60,451 bases of DNA from Candidatus Rifleibacteriota bacterium (GTDB lineage: Bacteria; Muiribacteriota; Ozemobacteria; Ozemobacterales; Ozemobacteraceae). A program made the translations under genes and the position numbers. The notes under the pieces are model-generated. The model did not search any database, had not been told where the DNA came from, and saw nothing but the letters and a program-made list of their open reading frames with translations. The stretch lies in contig JAFPZP010000096.1 of assembly GCA_017417215.1 (NCBI GenBank), forward strand, positions 1 through 60,451, given 5' to 3'. Shown here piece by piece: positions 53,901-60,451 of this stretch (positions within the stretch are counted from its first letter, which is position 1; every line of letters begins with the position of its first letter).

Positions 53901-53978
53901 TCAAAACATTGTCCGCCATGGTTCAGAGGAGATTTGCTAGACCAGAGCCTGGCAGACCAGTATCCACTTCAACTCTAA
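50916..53978 (+). CDS. Four-GAF HD-GYP phosphodiesterase
   Basis: A 1020-residue cytoplasmic signalling protein. A unique N-terminal region (about 1-140) precedes four GAF domains (about 145-300, 308-470, 478-640 and 648-800), three of which show G(Q/E/K)G(I/Y)xGWVA-type turns. The C-terminal HD-GYP domain (about 815-1000) has HGHSRRV, LLHDVGKIGI, HHERYDGKGYPD and ADSFDAITS, the full set of metal and GYP residues. HD-GYP enzymes hydrolyse cyclic di-GMP (or cGAMP). GAF domains may bind cyclic nucleotides or sense redox state. No membrane helix is visible. A strong terminator follows 13 bases after the stop. Confidence 0.93.
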   Translation: MVKKIFLEEVCDRERLKGFISRMFKLSRLHITPFNERGDVVIGDIEKILPGLTDATEIVDYPTSELLERPDGSFLRVMKLSHKGTSFGAVLIGPFFKIGSEHEVNAEIPEITDEQLQGTEESVQSFFDQMADLAAEKTTLARKEKILSVLEHASNVMNSSLEFQNLLEFVIDIAIEITGGSSGSLLLRKDESDYLEVVAARGKYPHEVKKLRFEFGQGISGWVAEHKEPLNVPNVLLDSRYIESPETVYSEMAMPLLIGDNLVGVIVVDSGEVSAFSSSDELSLNTLASMVSRVLENSRLLADSNQKLRELTKVFSISEKLSVRSLDRDGYNQMLREACEATDSNAASLLLFNSDLEELSMCASYGLPEELDNLTIGMGKGYHGWVAANKKTLLIADALHDGTIVHVNFLDQFAKSMLIVPLITADDRFVGTLAIYHCDSPKVITESDQDLLNTIGRIITSHFENERLFNDSRRKLDYLSTLYKVGSSVSRTLNISKLFDTILQQVQEVMDVENCSLMAYNPTKKVLTLDAAIGLPSNMVGRIEVKSGEGIAGWVAQNKKPVLLKDISKDDRFSNHQGRLDYKTRSVLSVPILLHDNKLLGVLNVNNKRNGDAFLEDDLNLLLGISGQISQAIANASLHEKTDMQVAELSLIQELGKAINSSLDLDSVLNYFIDMTTRITEADCASLMLYDDSTNELYVEVHRGFDNDSINDFRLKLGEGIAGKAAATHKPIRLDDTGTSKEYQDFGQLSARNLTLMSAPLVNKDNLIGVINCERKKDKKGPFTADNLDLLETLASQASIAIENARLYHNLLNVYLETIRSLAAAIDAKDSYTHGHSRRVTDLSVGIALEMNLPKSEVDTIRHASLLHDVGKIGISEKILLKPGRLTDDEFETIKSHPYIGAGILNSIEFLHSVCEIIKHHHERYDGKGYPDKLAGEEIPLGARIICVADSFDAITSCRPYRKPLTFDEATEEVKRCSGTQFDPEVAAAFVRLRTSKHCPPWFRGDLLDQSLADQYPLQL

Positions 53979-53991
53979 CAAGTAACAACAA

Positions 53992-54020
53992 AAAAAAAGA
54001 GGCTTCGAGCCTCTTTTTTT
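53992..54020 (+). terminator. Intrinsic terminator after the HD-GYP gene
   Basis: A perfect 13-bp stem (53992-54004 with 54008-54020), core AGAGGCT-TCG-AGCCTCT, ends in seven Ts. Confidence 0.94.
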
Positions 54021-54357
54021 ATGGATTCTTTATAATTATCCCCTTTGTAAAGGCTGTCTAAAAAATAAGAATTAGTTAAAATTCAGTGTTTAGAGAATGT
54101 CCTCACCCCCTTTTGTAAAGGGGGATTAAGGGGGATTTTAAAATAATTAGTAAAATCTAATTATGGAGTCAAAAACTAGTTTTTAGTCAGACTCTTTTAA
54201 AGGGGAATGACTACGAACTAGTCTAGGAGATTTTCGAGAAAACTTTTGTATAATCTCCCAACTTCATTAAAAACGCCAACCCCTTTACTTTTCTTAAGCT
54301 TTTAGGGTATTGATATTTGTGCACAAAAATAAGATATTAATTCTCAAGAGGTAACAA
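54021..54357 (+). repeat. Gene-free region with copies of the CCCCTTT..AAAGGGG family
   Basis: About 340 bases with no gene. At 54106-54139, CCCCC-TTTTGTAAA-GGGGG is followed by ATTAAGGGGGATTTT. At 54191-54250 lies a diverged copy with hairpin GACTA-CGAAC-TAGTC (54209-54223), then GGAGATTTTCGAGAA. Fragments (CCCCTTTGTAAAGG) also lie near 54040. The tolC-like ribosome site GAGG is at the end. Confidence 0.75.
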
Positions 54358-55761
54358 ATGAGAAAAGCAATAATTATTTCAGCCATTTTAGTTTTAATGG
54401 CTCCAACATTTACAGCTGTATTTGCACAAGAAAATGAGACTCCAGATACAAAAATCTGGTCTTTAGAAGACTGTCTGCAATACGGTCTTAAAAATCACCC
54501 AAAAGTAATAATGGCTGATCAGGATGTCAAAATCCAAGAAGCAGCCTTATTAAGCACTAAAGCCAGCTTTGATCCAAAAGTTAGTGCCAGCATGAATTTG
54601 AGTAACAGCAAAGACCAGAGAAGGGGCAATGTCACTTCTTTCCATTCTACCAGTGGGCAGAGTGAATCTGTAAGTATTTCCAAAAAGCTTTATGATTCAG
54701 GCAAATTTTCTTTGCAGAAGAAACAGTCTAAAGAAGCTTTGGAAGCAGCTAAAAAAGACAGAGAAACAACTCTTATTTCTATGGCTGCAAATATAAAGAC
54801 TATGTTCTTTAAAGCTCAGCAAGCACAGAGAATGCTTCAGGTCAAGCTTGAAACTTTAGATGGATACGAAAAACATCTTAAAAAGGTTGAAACTTTTGTT
54901 GAAGTTGGAACACATGCTCCTTACGATATTACTAAGGCTCAGGTTAATGTTGCCAATGCAAGAGTAGATTTGATTAGTGCAAGAAGCACTCTTAAAGAAG
55001 CGTTGGTAAATGTTGGCAATGCCATAGGGGTTGATCACCCAATTCATGTAGCCGCTTACGAATTAGAAGCACTTCCAGATATAGACGAAAGTGTAAAACA
55101 AGATTACGTTAAAATAGCTTTGGAAAGACCAGAAGTTAAGTCGTCAGAAGCTAAACTTAGAGCTGCTAAGCATAGAATTAGCGAAGCTAGAACTGCATTA
55201 AAGCCAAGTATTAGCACTTCTGCGGGCTATTCCTGGAGTCAAACTCACACACCTCAAGATAGAGGCTGGAATGTTGGATTGGGTCTTTCTTGGTCTTTGT
55301 ATGACGGCAGATCAACTAAAGCTTCTATTGATTCTGCTAAGAGCAGTTATGAAAGAACCAAAGCTTCCTTAGATAATCTTAAACTTAATATTGATGCGGA
55401 AGTTGAAAACTGTATTAATGATATTATTGATTCTGCTCAGAGAGTGAAAGCTAATGAAGTATTGGTTAAACAGACCAGTGAAAGCTTGGAATTGGCTGAA
55501 AGCCGTTATGATACTGGTTTGGGCTCACCACTTGAAATAACTGACGCTAGAGTTGATTATGAAAAAGCAAAGGGTAATTATATTACAGCCTATTTCGACT
55601 GTTTGATTGCTCAGACCAAATTAGACAATACTTTGGGCAGAATGCCTAAGGAATACTGCATGGACAAGGCAGTAGAAGAACTTGGAGACAACAAAGAACT
55701 TGACGAAGTCAAAGCAATTATAGAACCCGTTGAAGCGGATGAAGGAAGAGATGAGAGATAA
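54358..55761 (+). CDS. TolC-family outer membrane efflux protein
   Basis: A 467-residue protein. A signal peptide (about 1-24, ending AVFAQE) is followed by two repeated halves rich in long amphipathic helices (LSTKASFDPKVSASMNLS..., then KLRAAKHRISEARTALKPSISTSAGY), the TolC/OEP pattern that makes a trimeric channel-tunnel. WSLEDCLQYGLKNHP near residues 33-47 is the typical start of the domain. With the MacA-like and MacB-like genes downstream it should form a tripartite efflux pump. The final residues (EGRDER) and the stop codon are encoded by a 7-bp repeat array (AGAGATG, AGAGATA...), so the natural C-terminus has been rewritten by repeats. Confidence 0.92.
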   Translation: MRKAIIISAILVLMAPTFTAVFAQENETPDTKIWSLEDCLQYGLKNHPKVIMADQDVKIQEAALLSTKASFDPKVSASMNLSNSKDQRRGNVTSFHSTSGQSESVSISKKLYDSGKFSLQKKQSKEALEAAKKDRETTLISMAANIKTMFFKAQQAQRMLQVKLETLDGYEKHLKKVETFVEVGTHAPYDITKAQVNVANARVDLISARSTLKEALVNVGNAIGVDHPIHVAAYELEALPDIDESVKQDYVKIALERPEVKSSEAKLRAAKHRISEARTALKPSISTSAGYSWSQTHTPQDRGWNVGLGLSWSLYDGRSTKASIDSAKSSYERTKASLDNLKLNIDAEVENCINDIIDSAQRVKANEVLVKQTSESLELAESRYDTGLGSPLEITDARVDYEKAKGNYITAYFDCLIAQTKLDNTLGRMPKEYCMDKAVEELGDNKELDEVKAIIEPVEADEGRDER

Positions 55762-55995
55762 GAGATAAGAGATAAGAGTAAGAGATTTGTTTAGATTGTA
55801 CTTCTGCGTTAGTTTTTGATCGCAATGTCATTGCGAGGCTCAATGAGCCGTGGTGTTGCTGAAAGCAAAACGAAGTCCATCTAGAGTTAGTCGTAAAAAT
55901 AAGATTCAGAAGTAGATAGTTGAAATTATTAATATAATTATTAGCTAAAAACAATCCTCTCCTCTCTAACCTCTAATCTCTTCTCTCTAAAAACT
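55747..55995 (+). repeat. Opposed heptamer arrays flanking a REP-like palindrome
   Basis: AGAGATG and AGAGATA units (55747-55787) face ATCCTCT, CCTCTCT, AACCTCT and AATCTCT units (55954-55995), which are AGAGATT-like when read on the other strand. Between them lie the palindrome CGCAATG-T-CATTGCG (55821-55835) and the hairpin GGCTC-AAT-GAGCC (55837-55849), recalling widespread GTCATTGCGAGG repeats. No gene is present from 55762 to 56065. Confidence 0.75.
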
Positions 55996-56065
55996 AACGA
56001 AGTCTTCTGAAATAAAAAATAAATTGAAAAACTATAAAAGCAATAAAAAATCTGGAGATATATAG

Positions 56066-57439
56066 ATGAAAAAATTTTTTGCGATACTGATAATACTGGC
56101 ACTTCTAATCGGTGGTGGTGTCTGGTGGCACGTAAAAAGCTCAACAAAAAAAGAAACAACCTACACCACAGCCAAAATAACCAAAGGAGATATTATTAAT
56201 TCAATTTCTTCTTCTGGGTCACTGGCTGCTTTGAACACTGTTGAAGTAGGTTCTCAGGTCAGCGGCAAAATCGTTAAAATCTATGTTGATTTCAATGATG
56301 AAGTTAAAGAAAACCAGCTTATAGCTGAATTAGATGATTCTTCTTTTAAAGCTCAGGTTTTGCAGGCTAAGGCAAATCTCGAAAGTGCAAAAGCAGGAAT
56401 GCTTGGTAACTATGCACAGTTAAAGAATCTTCAAGCTTCTATGATTACTGCAAAAGCAGACATTCAAGCCAGTGAAGCAAACGTCAAGAAAGCCGAAATC
56501 AACGTTAAAGACGCTGAAAGAAATTACAAACGAATAAAAGAACTATTTGATAAAAAGCTAATTGCAAAATCTGAATTAGATAATGCAGAAACAAGCCGTG
56601 ATACAGCAAAAGCAAATCTTGATGTTTCTAAGGCAAATCTTCAAAGTTCAAAAGCTAGAATCGATGCTATAAATGCTCAAATCGAAGGTCAGAATGCAGA
56701 CTTGGAAAGTCAGAAAGCACGTATTGCACAGACAGAAGCTCAGCTAAGCCTAGCTCAGATTGATTTAGACCGCACAAAAATTTATTCCCCAATAAACGGT
56801 CGTATTATTTCAAGAGATGTTGATGAAGGTCAGACTGTTGCAGCTAGTTTTCAGGCTCCAAAGCTTTTTACCATCGCTCAAGATTTAAGAAAAATGCAGA
56901 TTGATACAGCAGTTGACGAAACCGACATCGGCGTTGTAAAAGAAGGTCAGCAGGTTACTTTCACTGTTGATGCTTATAAAGACAAGACTTTTAAAGGCGT
57001 TGTTCATCAAGTAAGACTTTCTCCTAATGAAAGTTCGAGTGTTATTACCTATTCTGTTATGGTAAATGTTGACAATGAAGAATTGTTGCTTAAACCGGGT
57101 ATGACAGCCAATGCAGAAATATTAGTCAGTGAAAAGAAGAATGTTCTTCGTATGCCTCAGAAAGCAATGTTTGTTAAAACTTCAGAAGCTATGAAAGCTG
57201 AAATAAGAGAAGTCCAGAAGACTATTACTGCTACTGATACAGTTCCTGTTTGGGTTAAATTGCCCCATAACCCCAAACCTGTTATAAAACTTGTTAAGAT
57301 GGGGTTTTCAAATCAGGATTATACAGAAATTGCTAATGATGTTTTAAAAGAAGGCGATGAAGTAGTTATAGGAGTTTCTGGAATACAAACTTCGTCAAAG
57401 AGTCAAAGTGGTCGTCAAGGGCCTCCTCCAAGAATATAA
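56066..57439 (+). CDS. macA: MacA-like periplasmic adaptor (membrane fusion protein)
   Basis: A 457-residue HlyD/MacA-type adaptor. An N-terminal anchor (about 4-23) is followed by a lipoyl half (ALNTVEVGSQVSGKIVKIYVDFNDEVKENQ), a long coiled-coil hairpin (about 95-225), the second lipoyl half (DRTKIYSPINGRIISRDVDEGQTVAA) and beta-barrel domains (about 265-440). It links the MacB-like transporter to the TolC channel. GGAG lies ten bases before the ATG. The ABC ATPase gene begins 16 bases after its stop, so it is one operon. Confidence 0.92.
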   Translation: MKKFFAILIILALLIGGGVWWHVKSSTKKETTYTTAKITKGDIINSISSSGSLAALNTVEVGSQVSGKIVKIYVDFNDEVKENQLIAELDDSSFKAQVLQAKANLESAKAGMLGNYAQLKNLQASMITAKADIQASEANVKKAEINVKDAERNYKRIKELFDKKLIAKSELDNAETSRDTAKANLDVSKANLQSSKARIDAINAQIEGQNADLESQKARIAQTEAQLSLAQIDLDRTKIYSPINGRIISRDVDEGQTVAASFQAPKLFTIAQDLRKMQIDTAVDETDIGVVKEGQQVTFTVDAYKDKTFKGVVHQVRLSPNESSSVITYSVMVNVDNEELLLKPGMTANAEILVSEKKNVLRMPQKAMFVKTSEAMKAEIREVQKTITATDTVPVWVKLPHNPKPVIKLVKMGFSNQDYTEIANDVLKEGDEVVIGVSGIQTSSKSQSGRQGPPPRI

Positions 57440-57455
57440 TTTAAGGAGGTCAGAA

Positions 57456-58289
57456 ATGGGTGGTCTTACTAAGAAAAAAGAAGTTATTCTTCCGAAAAAA
57501 GAAGAAACTCAAACTTTTAACGAAGCAGCACAATCTCACAAAGAGGTTTTATTGCAAGTTAAAGATTTGAAGAAAATTTATAAAATGGATGGTGTTTCTG
57601 TTCATGCTTTAAGAGGCGTTAATGTTGAATTTTATAAACATGAATTCACTTCAATAATGGGAACCTCTGGCTCTGGTAAATCAACGTTGATGAACATTTT
57701 AGGCTGCTTAGACAAGCCTACTTCAGGCAATTATTATATTGATGGAGAAGATGTTTCTCATTTTTCAAAAGATCAATTGGCATTGGTAAGAAATCGTAAG
57801 ATTGGCTTTGTTTTTCAGGGTTTCAATCTCCTTTCTAGAACCAGTGCATTAGAAAATGTTGAATTGCCAATGGTTTATGCAGGGGTTCCTGCTGCAGAGC
57901 GTCATAAAAGAGCTATGGCTGCGCTAGAATCTGTTGGCTTAAAGGGAAGAGAAAATCACCACCCAAATCAGCTTTCGGGTGGTCAGCAACAGCGTGTGGC
58001 TATTGCTAGAGCCATTTGCAATACGCCTTCTGTTATTCTGGCTGACGAACCAACAGGCAATCTAGACTCTTATTCCAGTATAGAAATTATGGGTATTTTC
58101 CAAAGACTTAATCAGCAGGGAATCTCAATTGTTTTGATTACTCACGAACCTGACATTGCGGAATACACTCAAAGAGTCATTAGAATTGTCGACGGACAGA
58201 TTGTCAGCGATAAAAGAAATGACAATGTTTTGCTCGCTTCTGAAGAAATCAAGAAGCATAAGAAACCTGGCACAGAAGTTGAAGATTAG
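57456..58289 (+). CDS. MacB/LolD-type ABC transporter ATPase
   Basis: A 277-residue ATPase. It has Walker A GTSGSGKST, the Q-loop in FVFQGFNLL, the signature LSGGQQQRVAIARA and Walker B VILADEPTGNLD, and the H-loop THEP. An unusual N-terminal extension of about 40 polar residues (KKKEVILPKKEETQ) precedes the domain. The ATG at 57456 has AAGGAGG upstream; an earlier frame start at 57408 overlaps macA. In E. coli this domain is fused to the permease; here it is a separate gene 12 bases before it. Confidence 0.93.
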   Translation: MGGLTKKKEVILPKKEETQTFNEAAQSHKEVLLQVKDLKKIYKMDGVSVHALRGVNVEFYKHEFTSIMGTSGSGKSTLMNILGCLDKPTSGNYYIDGEDVSHFSKDQLALVRNRKIGFVFQGFNLLSRTSALENVELPMVYAGVPAAERHKRAMAALESVGLKGRENHHPNQLSGGQQQRVAIARAICNTPSVILADEPTGNLDSYSSIEIMGIFQRLNQQGISIVLITHEPDIAEYTQRVIRIVDGQIVSDKRNDNVLLASEEIKKHKKPGTEVED

Positions 58290-58301
58290 GAGGCTATTTA
58301 A

Positions 58302-59519
58302 ATGGGATTTCTTGGTATTATAAAACTAGCTTTTATTAGTCTTAACCGTAATAAAATGCGTTCTTTTCTTACTGCTCTTGGAATTATTATAGGAGTTGCT
58401 TCTGTAGTTGGTATGGTTGCTCTTGGGCAGGGTGCTTACTATTCTGTTCAGGAAAATATTTCTAAAATGGGCACTAATCTTATTATGGTTATGCCAGGTA
58501 GTTCTAACAGACGTGGCTTTCATGGTGCTAGAGGTTCTATGACTACTCTAAAACCAGCTGATGCCGAAGCTATTCTTCGTGATTGCCCTTCTGTTGGCAT
58601 GATTTCTCCGATTTGTAGAGGGTCTGGACAAGCTGTTTATGGAAACAACAACTCTAATACAAGTTGTATGGGTGTTACTGAAGATTATCTTAAAATAGCT
58701 TCTAGGGAAGTGAGCGAAGGTAGGTTCTTCACTTTGAATGAAATTTCTGCTGGAGCAAAAGTCTGTGTAGTAGGCTCTACAGTAGTAGAAAATCTTTTTG
58801 GTAATCTAAATCCTATCGGAAAAACCATTAGATATAGTAAAATGCCCTTAGAAATTATCGGTGTGTTAAAATCTCGTGGTGAAAGCGGTATGGGTGGTGA
58901 TCAGGACGATTTAATACTTTTACCATTCTCTGTTGTTCAAAGAAGAATTCGTGGAATAAACCACTGTGATATGCTCAACATCTCCGCTGCAACTTCTGAT
59001 GCTGTCGACTCTGCTAAAACCGAAATAGAAGAAGTTTTACGCAGACGACATAAATTAGCAGAAGGAAAAGATAATGATTTCAATATAGTAACTCAAGATG
59101 ACATCGCAGAAATGGCTGGTAGTACTTTGACCATCATCGCTTTGCTTCTTGGAGCAATAGCCTCTGTTTCTTTGTTAGTAGGCGGTATAGGCGTTATGAA
59201 TATTATGCTTGTTTCTGTTACAGAAAGAACTAGAGAAATAGGTATTCGTATGGCTATTGGAGCAAAAACTTCTGATATTATGTGGCAGTTTTTGGTAGAA
59301 TCAGTAGTTTTAACCTGTGCAGGTGGTATTATAGGAATTCTTGGCGGTATTGGACTTGCAAAAGTTATTGCTATGTTTACTCAGTTTACACCAGTTGTTT
59401 CAAGCACTTCAATAGTTGTCTCTGTTGCTTTTTCTGCATGTGTAGGTACTTTCTTCGGCTTGTATCCAGCTTACAAAGCATCTCAACTCGACCCGATCGA
59501 AGCGTTCAGATACGAATAA
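58302..59519 (+). CDS. MacB-type ABC transporter permease
   Basis: A 405-residue permease of the MacB/FtsX class. The first helix (about 16-45) ends an N-terminal stretch with LNRNKMRSFLTALGIIIGVASV, a large periplasmic domain follows (about 50-270), and three helices close the protein (about 280-305, 330-360 and 370-395). MLVSVTERTREIGIRMAIGA is the typical MacB segment. It pairs with the ATPase encoded 12 bases upstream. Substrates could be antibiotics, lipopeptides or exported proteins; the sequence does not say which. A terminator overlaps the stop. Confidence 0.93.
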   Translation: MGFLGIIKLAFISLNRNKMRSFLTALGIIIGVASVVGMVALGQGAYYSVQENISKMGTNLIMVMPGSSNRRGFHGARGSMTTLKPADAEAILRDCPSVGMISPICRGSGQAVYGNNNSNTSCMGVTEDYLKIASREVSEGRFFTLNEISAGAKVCVVGSTVVENLFGNLNPIGKTIRYSKMPLEIIGVLKSRGESGMGGDQDDLILLPFSVVQRRIRGINHCDMLNISAATSDAVDSAKTEIEEVLRRRHKLAEGKDNDFNIVTQDDIAEMAGSTLTIIALLLGAIASVSLLVGGIGVMNIMLVSVTERTREIGIRMAIGAKTSDIMWQFLVESVVLTCAGGIIGILGGIGLAKVIAMFTQFTPVVSSTSIVVSVAFSACVGTFFGLYPAYKASQLDPIEAFRYE

Positions 59520-59547
59520 AAAAAGCTGGCTTTAAGCCAGCTTTTTT
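59519..59547 (+). terminator. Intrinsic terminator after the efflux operon
   Basis: A 13-bp stem, AAAAAAGCTGGCT (59519-59531) with 59535-59547, encloses a three-base loop and ends in Ts. It starts in the permease stop codon. Confidence 0.93.
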
Positions 59548-59665
59548 TGTTCGTAGAGATAAGAGCTTAGAGCTTAGAGATAAGGGAAATGCTTTAGCAA
59601 ACGCAAGTAACAGATATAACTATCAATTACGAACATTCGAAGTTTGAGTTGCTATTTATTAAAGA

Positions 59666-59752
59666 CCCCCTTTATCAAAGGGGGATGTCTACGAAGTAGA
59701 CTGGGGGATTTTCGAGAAGTTTACCAAGCTTTACAAAGTTAAGTCCGAAGAC
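59666..59752 (+). repeat. Dispersed repeat with variable hairpin, copy 2
   Basis: CCCCCTTT-ATC-AAAGGGGG is followed by the hairpin GTCTAC-GAA-GTAGAC (59687-59701), TGGGGGATTTT and the same tail as 31377-31463. The stem sequence differs from copy 1 but still pairs fully. Confidence 0.85.
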
Positions 59753-59866
59753 CTAAAACAATCCCCTAAACTCTATGCTCTAAGCTCTGAACTCTAATTT
59801 GAGGTCTCGCGTCTACTGTCCGCTCTCCGCTCTATTGCTCTTCTGCTCTGTGCTCTCTAAAGTAGT

Positions 59867-59948
59867 CTACCCATTGTCATAAACGTATAGCTTTCAGGGC
59901 TAAAGCCCATACGCTATACTTTTTATGACAAATGTGTGGACTTCTCTT
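59867..59948 (+). repeat. 82-bp palindromic repeat, copy 2
   Basis: It is identical to 31282-31363 except for two substitutions. It has the same nested arms and the GGGC-TAAA-GCCC core. Heptamer arrays lie on both sides. Confidence 0.85.
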
Positions 59949-60278
59949 ATCTCTCATCTCTAAATTCTCAATTCTCAATTCTTTTATCTTATGTCTCCAT
60001 TTTTGATCTTATATCGTTCGTCTAGAGTAGTTAGTTGTTGGTTTTTGTTGTTTTTATTGTTTAATCGAAAGCTAGTATGCTAACGAATGTTTGTAATAAT
60101 CGTTACGTTGAAAGATATCGAATAACAATAACTACAATAAAAACTTTTTTGAGATTTGAGATTTGAGATCTAAGATCTAATATCTAAGATATGATTATTT
60201 ACTGTTAATGCTCTTTTCTTTTTTCTATCTTTAATCTTACATCTTATATCTTATGTCTAAAAAAATAAAAAAAAGTTG

Positions 60279-60307
60279 TTGACTTTATTTCTTATATTTG
60301 CTAAGAT
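60279..60307 (+). promoter_or_regulatory. Strong promoter at the window end
   Basis: TTGACT (60279-60284) and TAAGAT (60302-60307) are 17 bases apart. Transcription would start near 60314 and leave the window. Confidence 0.7.
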
Positions 60308-60312
60308 ACGTA

Positions 60313-60451
60313 CCTCGCTAAGGCGAGAGGCACCGAAAAGGTGCAAGCTAATTGAAAATAATATCCGATGAAAAAACATCCAACAAAAGGTCTTTTTAAG
60401 TGATCTGACTCAGAAATGAGTTCAGGCACAGTTAAAAGAATCTATGATCGA
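60313..60451 (+). other. Structured 5' leader or RNA, cut by the window end
   Basis: Successive hairpins follow the promoter: CTCGC-TAAG-GCGAG (60314-60327), GCACC-GAAAA-GGTGC (60330-60344), GATG-A6-CATC (60367-60380) and CTGACTCA-GAAA-TGAG(T)TCAG (60405-60425). No start codon with a ribosome site or long reading frame is visible. It may be an rRNA or other structured-RNA leader, or an unknown cis-regulatory RNA. I cannot assign it to a known riboswitch class. Confidence 0.5.

Larger units (their letters stand above)
59548..60278 (+). repeat. Gene-free repeat island
   Basis: About 730 bases without a gene. It holds a heptamer array AGAGATA, AGAGCTT, AGAGCTT, AGAGATA, AGGGAAA (59555-59589), the variable-hairpin repeat (59666-59752), heptamers CTCTATG, CTCTAAG, CTCTGAA, CTCTAAT (59771-59798) with a looser continuation to 59866, and the 82-bp palindromic repeat (59867-59948). 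Further heptamers lie at 59943-59991, 60151-60192 and 60227-60261. A 21-base sequence at 60125-60145 is shared with 9435-9455. Confidence 0.85.

Noticed and set aside
59282-59647. 121-residue frame overlapping the end of the permease
   Set aside because: It is a frame-shifted reading of the permease rich in Cys and Tyr, then runs through terminator and repeat DNA.
59548-60278. CRISPR array
   Set aside because: The repeats are 7-base tandem units without spacers and there are no cas genes.
60313-60451. tRNA, tmRNA or RNase P RNA at the window end
   Set aside because: No T-arm, CCA end or conserved core of these RNAs is visible; only hairpins of unknown type.

Overview
The window is AT-rich bacterial DNA carrying about 40 protein genes, most on the + strand in short operons. 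A TolC/MacA/MacB-type efflux set, lipobox and Sec-type signal peptides point to a diderm (Gram-negative) cell. Pyruvate:ferredoxin oxidoreductase points to anaerobic metabolism. Large membrane SpoIIE-type phosphatases, a GAF/HD-GYP protein and a giant prepilin-like protein suggest a deep-branching, sensory-rich lineage. My best guess is Candidatus Riflebacteria or a similar gut or rumen anaerobe, at low confidence because no rRNA is visible.

Layout. (1) 1-6157: end of one SpoIIE/PP2C receptor phosphatase followed by a tandem pair of two subtypes, here called A and B; the A copy has a damaged catalytic motif. (2) 6158-9273: lexA with a small downstream gene, a zinc-ribbon membrane protein, a SlyX-like gene and a thiolase. 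(3) 9517-11232: yfcE, a class B acid phosphatase and hinT. (4) 11295-16246: rpsU, two NfeD proteins, floA, two poorly known genes and an Smr protein. (5) 16357-19281: a lipoprotein and a 683-residue secreted protein, neither recognised. (6) 19398-24230: thrA-thrB-thrC in the enterobacterial order with enterobacterial-like proteins. (7) 24268-31221: a second A+B phosphatase pair and a secreted protein made of two SecD P1-head-like repeats. (8) 31631-41982: nifJ, then a 2186-residue prepilin-like protein with propeller, discoidin-like and kelch-like regions. (9) 42113-46745: a sugar-isomerase-like protein, a small membrane protein, an esterase, trmO and hflX. (10) 46862-53978: an intein/Hint-like protein directly upstream of an intein-free pcrA, a CBM48-like protein with cysteine repeats, and a 4xGAF-HD-GYP protein. 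(11) 54358-59519: tolC-like, macA-like and split macB genes. (12) 59520-60451: gene-free repeats, ending in a promoter and a structured leader whose gene lies beyond the window.

Non-coding DNA is unusually structured. In-phase 7-bp tandem arrays of changing sequence occur at more than a dozen intergenic sites, several abutting a small hairpin. An 82-bp palindromic repeat occurs twice with two differences. A second repeat family keeps a hairpin while its stem sequence changes between copies. One heptamer-hairpin unit is fused in frame to the start of thrB, together with what looks like the first codons of a four-helix-bundle (S23/IVS-type) gene.

The most noteworthy items are the stand-alone intein-like gene beside pcrA, the giant prepilin-like protein, the heptamer-hairpin elements, the triple direct-repeat candidate LexA operator, and the mixed active/degenerate phosphatase array.
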